DNA of 5,815 bases from Bacteroidales bacterium. GTDB taxonomy: Bacteria > Bacteroidota > Bacteroidia > Bacteroidales > SMBSF39. The notes under the pieces are model-generated. The model had not been told where the DNA came from, made no database searches, and worked only from the letters and a program-made list of their open reading frames with translations. Location: positions 1 through 5,815 of the forward strand of contig JAIOSH010000089.1 of the NCBI GenBank assembly GCA_021107685.1, given 5' to 3'. Positions within the stretch are counted from its first letter, which is position 1. Every line of letters begins with the position of its first letter. The position numbers were made by a program, and so were the translations under genes. Shown one piece after another: positions 1 through 5,815 of the stretch.

Positions 1-1
1 A

Positions 2-319
2 AATGAGATGATTTGGATGTTTACAGGAAACCTTATTTATTACGCATTTGGAATTCCATTAGCTTTTATTTTGAATGATAAAAGAGCTTTTTGTAAATTT
101 TTATGTCCTGTATCATTAGTAATGATACCTACGAGTAAATTGAGTTTGATAAATATTAAACCAACCGGAAATAAATGCATAGAATGTGGTAATTGTAACG
201 AAATATGCCCAATGGTCATAGATGTAATGAGTTATGTAAAAAAAAATAAAAAAATAACTCATGCAGAATGTATTCTTTGTACTGACTGTCAGGTTGTTTG
301 TCCGGTTAAAGCTATATAA
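2..319 (+). CDS. 4Fe-4S polyferredoxin, NapH / Fer4_5 type, C-terminal part (5' partial)
   Basis: This is the C-terminal part of a membrane-anchored iron-sulfur protein. Numbering from the ATG at position 8, residues 3-22 are a hydrophobic membrane segment. A Cys-x3-Cys-Pro motif follows (C29, C33, CKFLCP), typical of the Fer4_5 / NapH / YccM family on the cytoplasmic side of the last helices. Two 4Fe-4S ferredoxin motifs come next: C57, C60, C63 with C67-Pro, and C88, C91, C94 with C98-Pro. The protein ends just after the second cluster. Family members pass electrons between membrane quinols or flavoproteins and redox enzymes. The partner cannot be named here because the upstream genes are missing. 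The frame stays open through positions 2-7, before that ATG, and family members normally have several more helices, so the true start lies outside the window. The family call is firm; the exact subfamily is not. Confidence 0.85.
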   Translation, partial: NEMIWMFTGNLIYYAFGIPLAFILNDKRAFCKFLCPVSLVMIPTSKLSLINIKPTGNKCIECGNCNEICPMVIDVMSYVKKNKKITHAECILCTDCQVVCPVKAI

Positions 320-450
320 AATTATAGAATTTACGAACAATCGGCGATTTCTGGGCTAAATATTTGTTTATGTCAATATTTTCAGTTAGTTTCGTTGTAT
401 CTCTTTGTGTGTTGAATTACGTAAAACGCGAAACCGTAGCCTATACGAGT

Positions 451-488
451 GGCGGAATCACATACTACGAATTTTGAGGCATTCTGCC
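451..488 (+). other. imperfect hairpin in GC-richer patch
   Basis: GGCGGAAT (451-458) can pair with ATTCTGCC (481-488), giving an 8-pair stem with one G-U wobble around a 22-base loop. It lies in a patch (about 421-490) that is richer in GC than the surrounding AT-rich DNA. No T-tract follows, so it does not look like an intrinsic terminator. It may be part of a dispersed intergenic repeat or a structured RNA, or it may be chance. Confidence 0.3.
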
Positions 489-500
489 GAATGTATATTT

Positions 501-550
501 TGAGCAGTTAAATTTTGATTATTGCTCAGAAGGTTTTATTTTTGAGCGAT
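501..550. promoter_or_regulatory. candidate operator: inverted repeat plus a third half-site over the promoter
   Basis: TGAGCAGT (501-508) and ATTGCTCA (521-528) form an inverted repeat; seven of eight positions match when one arm is reverse-complemented. The arm centres are 20 bases apart, about two helical turns, and the dyad centre (514.5) falls on the -33 TTTG box. A third similar octamer, TGAGCGAT (543-550), overlaps the end of the -7 box and the expected transcription start; it differs from the second arm by one base. This layout suits a dimeric repressor. In RNA the same arms would form an 8-pair stem, and T-rich sequence follows at 534-543, so a weak terminator for the upstream gene is an alternative. 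No candidate DNA-binding protein is encoded in the window. Confidence 0.35.
514..544 (+). promoter_or_regulatory. Bacteroidota-type promoter of the kinase operon
   Basis: TTTG (514-517), a 19-base spacer and TATTTTTG (537-544) match the Bacteroidota housekeeping consensus TTTG / TAnnTTTG exactly, in both sequence and spacing. Transcription would start near 550, leaving a leader of about 210 bases before the kinase start at 760. A weaker alternative lies just upstream: TTTG at 473-476 and TATATTTTG at 494-502, with a 17-base spacer and one surplus T. AT-rich DNA produces such matches by chance, but the spacing and the location ahead of a multi-gene operon support it. Confidence 0.5.
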
Positions 551-759
551 ATTTATATTGAACTTTAGGTTTTTAGACAAACTGTCTTATATGTTATTAG
601 TTATTAGCAGTTGCATTTTGAAGACTAAAGACCGGAATATTGAAAATGATAAGAGTCCTTTGGACAGATTAAAGGAATAAACTTCCGATTATAAACGAGT
701 TACCTGCAAGGCTAAAAGAGTGAAATATAGTAAAAAAATGAAGCAAAAATTTTGATATT

Positions 760-3700
760 ATGCCGGAAAAGGATATTAAAAATAAGAATCTGACTTTGAA
801 TAAAAAGCCCGCATTACCGCATGTTTTGTTATATCATCCAAATAACAAGGATTTCATTGTCACAAAAAAACACCCTGTTTTAAAAGAAGCAGAAGCTTTA
901 GATTTAGATCCTTTGTATATTATAAATCTGAAAAAAATCAGTGAAAAAAATAAAATATTAGAAATAATTGATAAAAAGGTAAGTGAGGTAAATTTTTCAC
1001 TTCTAAATGGGGTAAATGATTTTGATGAATTCATCAAAAAATGTGATGCACAAGCAGGAATGTTTTTTTCCTCAACTCCAAAAAATACAGAAAATTTCGA
1101 GTCAGATATTAAACAAATAATGGATCATCATAATGCTATCTCTGATATTCATCAAATTTTAGTTCCCTCTTACTTTTATACATCTGCGTTAAACAGTATA
1201 AATTATGGAATTTCTATAATTAATAAAAAGTATCAAATTTTATACACAAATAAAATGCGTCGATACTTTCATGGAAAAAACATAATAGGAAAATTCTGTT
1301 ATAATGTGTTTCCTGATGATGGGGATACAAGAGAAAAATCTTGTCCATTTTGCCCAATGAAGTATCAAATATTTAGTAAATCATCAAATAAGCATTATAG
1401 ATGTGAGGTGCATAAATTAAGTGCGTCTGAACATGAGAATGAAGTTTATTTTGCTACAGAATCTGCTTCCCGACTAAATATAAACATTCCTCATAGTGAA
1501 ATTGAATTGGGATTAAATGTTGTAAAAGACAATACATCCAGAATATTATTTCAAGAATTTACTAAGTTAATTCAAAGAGCAAAGGGATACTCTACAATAA
1601 TAGAAATATTAAAATTCGCTTTACTGGGAGGACTTAAAAAAGACTTTGAAACAAACTTAAAAAATGAATTTGAGGATGATGAAAAGACATTTGATGAGGT
1701 ATTAGAAAAAGTAACCTACTATGTCGGAAATGAAGGAAGAATACTTAATTTCAAAATAGGGAGATTTAGATTTTATCGAAATCATAATGATACTTTTAAA
1801 AATCCAAATTTAGATGGAGATACTCTTCAAATATTTAAAGCATTTAAAATTGATAGATTAAATAACCCACTTGAAGAAACTGATTTAATTTGGAAAACTA
1901 TAGATTATTCTAAAACTAATGCTTTTGATAATGTATTGAAATTTGACTCATCAGGAAAAATTTCTAAAACTTCCACGAATTTTGATAAAAATATACCTAA
2001 AGAAAAGAAAAAAGAATTAATTAACTATCTGAAACATTTTGGTTTACTTGAAGAAAACGAAACTGATATAGATAAAGACAAACACCTATGGTATGATATT
2101 AAACTAAATTTTGATAATAAATTATTTGGTTATATTTCTTTTGATTGGAAAGGAAGAGAGAAAGAAATTGAAAAATCAAATATTACTGATGAACACCTGC
2201 GTTATCTGAAAATGTTAATTGATTTTTCAGCTCAGGCAATACAAAGAACAATTACACATAAAATATCGCATACTCTTGCTGAATTAAATAAAAAGATTGG
2301 GCAACATTATAATAATGAATCTGAGATGCTTTATAAATTTGCAGAACAATTAGTTAAAGAACTAAAGGTCTTAAGGTTTGAATTGTTTATTAAAGAAAAG
2401 GGGAATGTAGTTCGTAAATTTGTACATTATAATGGATTAAGACCTGATGAGAATAGATTAATTTATAACAGAGTCGAAAGTTATAATGTTTATGATATTA
2501 AAAAAGGATTAATTGGAGCTGCTTTAGAGAAGATTGAAGCCCATAAGAAAAAAGAAAACGAATGGATACCGATTAATGTATTATCGTATAAATTATACGA
2601 TAAACACTTTGCAAGCCAACCTGAAAAAAAAATAAGACAGGAATTTCTTACAATGGAATATGCTTATTTCCCTGACAACTATGAATTTAAAAATATTGAA
2701 ATACAAAATTGTATAGTAGCACCCTTGGTATTAAGAGGATCATTAATTGGTGTTATCAAATTGTCAAATAATTTGAATACCGGTAAAGCATATTTCCCAA
2801 AATACAACAAAGCGATTTTACATGAAGTAGCCAATCAGCTTGCAATTAGGATGGAAATTTTCCGTGCCATTGAAAGAGAAAAGAGAATTGATAAAATCTT
2901 TACTTCATTGTCAGAGTTATTAGCCCTAACAGCAAAGCCGGAAGAATACCAAAATATTGATAAGGATTTGAAAAGTACAAATAAACGAATTATTAAAAAT
3001 GTTATAGTTCCGTTGAAAGAAACTGTCAATTATGATAATGCATATTATTTTAAAATAAATAAAGATTTTAATAAGGAACAATATAAAATTAAGGAAATCC
3101 ATCCTGAATTTCAGGAAGACCTAGTATCTATTGAGTACTTTTATGAGAACTTAAATGAAATAATCAAGAATTATCCTAATTTTGAATTAGAGTTTAATCT
3201 AACATCTAGAATAGCAAGAAAGCATGCTATCCCATATTTTTCACCGGATAATAAAAGCATTTGGCTTTTATACTTTGTTAATAATGAACCTTTCTCTATA
3301 ATGATATTATTAAATCACTATTGTTTTAGCAATGATGATTTTCATATTATTAGGGCAATGTATCACCAAACAAACACTTTACTAAACCTGAATTTTTTAT
3401 TAAAAAAAACCGAGGAGATAATGGAAAATGTTGCACATCAGGTAATTTCGCCTCTTACTGGTTTATCCAAACATTGCGACAATTTAATGAATGGATTATT
3501 GCATCCAGATCATGTTAACTATTTCATAAATTATCGGAATGTTGGTAAACGTAAATATGTATATGAACTATTAAAGTCTCAAACCAGCCATGTAAGGTCA
3601 ATTGTTGAAAGATATAAACATTTTATTGATTTTGATTTAGGTATTCCATTAGAACTAAGTCCAAAAATATTTGACTTAAAAGATACAATAATTAAGTTTG

Positions 3701-4149
3701 CAGCAATATATCAACCTTATGCAAAAGAACAAGGGATTGACCATATATCGGTAAGTAATTTGTCTAATTTGTATTATATGAGAATGTATGGAGACTCAAC
3801 AGTGTTGTTACACATACTTTCCTCATTGATTGATAACGCCATTAAATATTCAGATAAGGGAAAAAAAATTAGTCTATTAATTAACTACGATAAAGAAGAA
3901 TTAAAGTATTTTATTGAAATTGTAAATTATGGGATTACTATTCCAGAAAAATATTGGGAAGAAATATTTGAAAGAAATTTCAGAACTAGAAATGCTGCAA
4001 AAAGAAATGTACAAGGCAGTGGTATAGGATTATATTTAGTCAAACGCTTATCCGATGAAATTGGTGGTAATTGTATAGTAAAAGAATCAAACAAAAAAAA
4101 TGGAACGATATTTTTAATTGAGCTTCCAAAAACTTTAAAAAGAAAATAA
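760..4149 (+). CDS. soluble PAS/GAF sensor histidine kinase, 1129 aa
   Basis: This is a cytoplasmic sensor kinase; I see no signal peptide and no hydrophobic stretch long enough to span the membrane. Residues 1-130 are unassigned. A PAS domain (about 140-235) carries C180, C195 and C198 in the Cys-rich pattern seen in some PAS families (CPFCPM). GAF-like regions lie at about 325-495 (weak), 515-705 (best) and 735-885 (weak), joined by helical linkers. The dimerisation domain has the H-box AHQVISPL, with H893 the expected phosphoacceptor. The HATPase domain follows: N-box N1026 (LIDNAIKYS), G2 box GSGIGL (1086-1091) and a final GT (1115-1116). The G1 box is unusual: N1056-Y-G-I-T replaces DxGxG. 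ATG 760 is the first start after an in-frame stop at 739-741; no Shine-Dalgarno sequence precedes it. The receiver gene starts one base after the stop, so the two are probably cotranscribed. The signal sensed is unknown. Confidence 0.9.
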   Translation: MPEKDIKNKNLTLNKKPALPHVLLYHPNNKDFIVTKKHPVLKEAEALDLDPLYIINLKKISEKNKILEIIDKKVSEVNFSLLNGVNDFDEFIKKCDAQAGMFFSSTPKNTENFESDIKQIMDHHNAISDIHQILVPSYFYTSALNSINYGISIINKKYQILYTNKMRRYFHGKNIIGKFCYNVFPDDGDTREKSCPFCPMKYQIFSKSSNKHYRCEVHKLSASEHENEVYFATESASRLNINIPHSEIELGLNVVKDNTSRILFQEFTKLIQRAKGYSTIIEILKFALLGGLKKDFETNLKNEFEDDEKTFDEVLEKVTYYVGNEGRILNFKIGRFRFYRNHNDTFKNPNLDGDTLQIFKAFKIDRLNNPLEETDLIWKTIDYSKTNAFDNVLKFDSSGKISKTSTNFDKNIPKEKKKELINYLKHFGLLEENETDIDKDKHLWYDIKLNFDNKLFGYISFDWKGREKEIEKSNITDEHLRYLKMLIDFSAQAIQRTITHKISHTLAELNKKIGQHYNNESEMLYKFAEQLVKELKVLRFELFIKEKGNVVRKFVHYNGLRPDENRLIYNRVESYNVYDIKKGLIGAALEKIEAHKKKENEWIPINVLSYKLYDKHFASQPEKKIRQEFLTMEYAYFPDNYEFKNIEIQNCIVAPLVLRGSLIGVIKLSNNLNTGKAYFPKYNKAILHEVANQLAIRMEIFRAIEREKRIDKIFTSLSELLALTAKPEEYQNIDKDLKSTNKRIIKNVIVPLKETVNYDNAYYFKINKDFNKEQYKIKEIHPEFQEDLVSIEYFYENLNEIIKNYPNFELEFNLTSRIARKHAIPYFSPDNKSIWLLYFVNNEPFSIMILLNHYCFSNDDFHIIRAMYHQTNTLLNLNFLLKKTEEIMENVAHQVISPLTGLSKHCDNLMNGLLHPDHVNYFINYRNVGKRKYVYELLKSQTSHVRSIVERYKHFIDFDLGIPLELSPKIFDLKDTIIKFAAIYQPYAKEQGIDHISVSNLSNLYYMRMYGDSTVLLHILSSLIDNAIKYSDKGKKISLLINYDKEELKYFIEIVNYGITIPEKYWEEIFERNFRTRNAAKRNVQGSGIGLYLVKRLSDEIGGNCIVKESNKKNGTIFLIELPKTLKRK

Positions 4150-4150
4150 A

Positions 4151-4579
4151 ATGATAGTATTTATTGATGACGAAAAATGGGTAATCAAAGGAATTCTTGA
4201 TTATTTTGAAAACAGGTATAAAAAAATCAACGACAGCCGGTTAAATCCAATACACTTTTTTACCGCTGTAGATGCAGAAGAATATATTGATGATAATATT
4301 TCTGATATCAATTTATTTATTATTGATATCGGTATGGATTACGGTGATGGAGATTTGAATAAAGAAACATCAGGTGGAGTACAATTTATTAATAAATTGA
4401 AGGATACTATTGCTACAAAACACATCCCGATTATTATCCTTAGTATTCACAACCTAAACTATTTCGAGAGTGATTTAGAATATCCTATTGATAATAAATC
4501 ACTCTTTTATGTGAATAGAAATGATGATGCAAATAATGATTTGCTTTACCCTCTTGTAGATAAAATATTAAATAAGTAA
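4151..4579 (+). CDS. stand-alone receiver (response regulator) protein, copy 1, 142 aa
   Basis: This is a single-domain receiver that presumably accepts phosphate from the kinase encoded one base upstream. D6 and D7 (FIDDE) form the acidic metal-binding pair. D59 at the end of strand beta-3 (LFIID) is the likely phosphorylation site, S98 (IIILS) is the switch residue, and R123 (FYVNR) sits where receivers normally have the conserved lysine. The loop after D59 is longer than usual and acidic, with D63, D66, D68 and a GG at 75-76. The protein ends soon after the last helix, leaving no room for a DNA-binding or enzymatic output domain, so it should act by protein contact. It is 76% identical (108 of 142 positions, ungapped) to the next gene. 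The Lys-to-Arg change leaves open whether phosphorylation drives the usual switch. Confidence 0.85.
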   Translation: MIVFIDDEKWVIKGILDYFENRYKKINDSRLNPIHFFTAVDAEEYIDDNISDINLFIIDIGMDYGDGDLNKETSGGVQFINKLKDTIATKHIPIIILSIHNLNYFESDLEYPIDNKSLFYVNRNDDANNDLLYPLVDKILNK

Positions 4580-4591
4580 TATATAATTGAT

Positions 4592-5029
4592 ATGATAGTA
4601 TTTATTGATGATGAAAAATGGATAATCAAAGGAATTATTGATTATTTTGAAAATAAGTGTAAATTAACTGAGGACAGCCGATGGAATCCAAAACATTTTT
4701 TTTCCCCTGTAGAAGTAGAAAAATTTATTAGTTATAATATTTCTGATATCAATTTATTTATAATTGATATCGGTATGGAATACGGAGATGGAGATTTGAA
4801 TAAAGAAATCTCTGGTGGAGTACATCTTGTAAATATATTACAAACCAAACCTACAACTAAACACATTCCAATTATTATCTTAAGTATTCATAACCTAAAC
4901 TATTTTGAGAGTGATTTAATACATCCTATTGACAACAAATTACTTTTTTATGTGAATAGAAATGATGATGCAAATAATGATTTGCTTTACCCTCTAATTG
5001 ATAAGATTATTAATAACAAAAGCAATTAA
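4592..5029 (+). CDS. stand-alone receiver (response regulator) protein, copy 2, 145 aa
   Basis: This is a paralogue of the preceding receiver with the same functional residues: D6/D7, phosphoacceptor D59, switch S98, R123 in place of the usual lysine, and the long acidic loop after D59 (here E63, D66, D68). It also lacks an output domain. Identity to copy 1 is complete or nearly so at residues 1-20, 50-70 and 91-138, and low at 21-48 (the end of helix 1 through helix 2) and 77-89. The C-terminus has three extra residues. It starts 12 bases after copy 1 stops, and the TPR gene starts one base after its own stop, so it sits inside the operon. Both copies may take phosphate from the same kinase. 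They could compete, form mixed dimers or reach different partners; the sequence does not decide between these. Confidence 0.85.
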   Translation: MIVFIDDEKWIIKGIIDYFENKCKLTEDSRWNPKHFFSPVEVEKFISYNISDINLFIIDIGMEYGDGDLNKEISGGVHLVNILQTKPTTKHIPIIILSIHNLNYFESDLIHPIDNKLLFYVNRNDDANNDLLYPLIDKIINNKSN

Positions 5030-5030
5030 A

Positions 5031-5815
5031 ATGACAGATTCAAAAAAGAACGTACGTTTTATTATTATAGTATCAATATTGCCTGTTATTATAATATTGC
5101 TGATATTTTGGATTTGCCTACAAGATTGTTCTCAAACAATACCTATAAGTAATAATGCCAATTCGTATAATGATACCCTTAAATTAGATTCTGCTACATT
5201 AATTCTTATAAAAAATAATAATCTGGAATATTTATTAGATTATCGCAAAAATTATGATAGCACAAGAACTATTATCAATAAACGAATTGAAAATTTAGAA
5301 TGTATTGTTAAGGAACAGCAGAAATATGACGATTTCTTAAAAATGGAAAGATGGTTTATTGGTATATTATTGACATTTATTGGAATAATTGGAGTGATAA
5401 TAGGTTTGTGGAGTACATTGGGTTTAAAATATAGCTATGAAGATAAAGCAATGGCTTTAAAAAATAAAAGCGATAAACAATTAGCAATAATTCAAAATGA
5501 CATTAATAATGAAAAAGATAAAATTCTTGAAGAATTTAAAGAAAACAGTAAAAAAGAATTCGATGAAACATTAAAATCTTTGAAAGAAGAACTCAAAGAA
5601 GGCGTTGATAAATTTAATGCTGAATTAACTGAAAATAAACTCATTAACATCTATCAATCTGGCATAAAAGATTTTAATAATAAAAATTATGATACTGCAC
5701 TATCTTACTTCAATATTGCTTATAAATCAAATTTCCGTATTGAAAGCACATGTTATTTCTTAGGTATGTGCTATAAAGAACTTGGCGATAATGAAAAGGC
5801 TTTAAATATCTTAAC
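5031..5815 (+). CDS. membrane-anchored coiled-coil TPR protein (3' partial)
   Basis: An open frame of 261 complete codons runs from ATG 5031 off the right edge. The start lies one base after the receiver stop and gives a short positively charged N-terminus (K5, K6, R9), followed by a membrane segment at about 10-30. Residues 31-106 would lie in the periplasm. A second membrane segment spans about 108-130. A highly charged, Lys/Glu-rich helical stretch (about 135-200) is a probable coiled coil. TPR-like repeats then begin: about 204-236 (with the NYDTALSYFNIAY pattern) and 237 to the end (CYFLGMCYKELGDNEKAL). With both termini cytoplasmic, the TPRs would face the receivers, making this a plausible scaffold or output partner. 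TPRs are generic protein-binding repeats, so the function is open, and more repeats or an effector domain may follow outside the window. Confidence 0.8.
   Translation, partial: MTDSKKNVRFIIIVSILPVIIILLIFWICLQDCSQTIPISNNANSYNDTLKLDSATLILIKNNNLEYLLDYRKNYDSTRTIINKRIENLECIVKEQQKYDDFLKMERWFIGILLTFIGIIGVIIGLWSTLGLKYSYEDKAMALKNKSDKQLAIIQNDINNEKDKILEEFKENSKKEFDETLKSLKEELKEGVDKFNAELTENKLINIYQSGIKDFNNKNYDTALSYFNIAYKSNFRIESTCYFLGMCYKELGDNEKALNIL

Larger units (their letters stand above)
320..759. other. 440-base intergenic spacer without a convincing gene
   Basis: This spacer separates the polyferredoxin gene from the histidine kinase operon. No protein-coding frame of convincing length or composition runs through it on either strand. 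Its left half includes a patch of clearly higher GC (about 421-490, 33 of 70 bases G or C) with an imperfect hairpin. The middle holds a promoter consensus embedded in an inverted repeat (501-550). The right half, about 551-759, would be the kinase operon's leader; it contains a perfect small stem, GTCC-TTT-GGAC (655-665), and the short tandem repeat TTATTAG-TTATTAG near 593-606. I recognise no riboswitch, tRNA or known ncRNA in it. Confidence 0.7.
4151..5029 (+). repeat. tandem gene duplication of the receiver gene
   Basis: The two receiver genes are direct repeats separated by 12 bases. They align without gaps through residue 142. Nucleotide similarity is patchy: 50 bases near the 3' ends are identical (4505-4554 and 4946-4995), and the starts and the strand beta-3 segment are nearly so. 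Residues 21-48 and 77-89 have diverged strongly. The pattern fits an older duplication with uneven constraint or later gene conversion. Confidence 0.9.

Noticed and set aside
8..10. ATG at position 8 as the true start of the polyferredoxin
   Set aside because: The frame stays open to the left edge and the family normally has more membrane helices upstream, so the gene is cut by the window.
116..340. Antisense 74-codon open frame opposite the polyferredoxin
   Set aside because: It is a shadow of a clear iron-sulfur gene, with no recognisable domain.
317..350. Intrinsic terminator directly after the polyferredoxin gene
   Set aside because: No stem followed by a T-tract is visible there. The nearest stem, 501-528, is far downstream and overlaps the promoter.
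738..755. Five-codon ORF just ahead of the kinase start (ATG 738)
   Set aside because: Too short to judge; ATG and TGA triplets this close together are expected by chance in AT-rich DNA.
834..1037. Antisense 67-codon open frame inside the kinase gene
   Set aside because: Low-complexity Phe/Ser/Leu-rich translation, typical of the reverse strand of Lys/Asn-rich coding DNA.
2835..3029. Antisense 64-codon open frame inside the kinase gene
   Set aside because: Same reason: it lies wholly inside a well-supported gene and has no motif.
5088..5130. Lipoprotein signal at the start of the TPR protein (C33)
   Set aside because: The residues before C33 are Leu-Gln-Asp, which do not fit a lipobox; a plain membrane helix explains the segment.
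1..5815. CRISPR array, tRNA, rRNA, transposase or integrase
   Set aside because: No regularly spaced repeats, no tRNA-like fold and no recombinase motifs were seen on either strand.

Overview
The window is AT-rich, and everything in it reads on the + strand. It looks like Bacteroidota. Every complete gene ends in TAA, no start codon has a Shine-Dalgarno sequence, and the spacer carries a textbook Bacteroidota promoter (TTTG, 19 bases, TATTTTTG). Nothing in the window narrows the lineage further.

Layout: (1) Positions 2-319 are the 3' end of a membrane-anchored polyferredoxin of the NapH / Fer4_5 type, whose N-terminus lies outside the window. (2) Positions 320-759 are a 440-base spacer. It holds a patch of higher GC with an imperfect hairpin, a consensus promoter whose -33 box sits at the centre of an inverted repeat, and a leader of roughly 200 bases. 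(3) Positions 760-4149 encode an 1129-residue soluble histidine kinase with a cysteine-bearing PAS domain, two or three GAF-like domains, an H-box and an HATPase domain. (4) Positions 4151-4579 and 4592-5029 are two tandemly duplicated stand-alone receiver proteins, 108 of 142 residues identical, with no output domain. (5) From 5031 to the window edge runs an unfinished gene for a protein with two membrane segments, a coiled coil and TPR repeats.

Genes 3 to 5 are packed with gaps of 1, 12 and 1 bases and probably form one operon. The simplest reading is an intracellular phosphorelay. The soluble kinase senses through PAS and GAF domains and phosphorylates one or both receivers. The receivers have no DNA-binding domain, so they must act by protein contact, and the membrane TPR protein encoded next is the obvious candidate partner. 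This is inferred from gene order and domain content. No effector, nuclease, protease or transposase is visible, and the operon continues past the right edge. The polyferredoxin gene is separated by the long spacer and is probably an unrelated neighbour.
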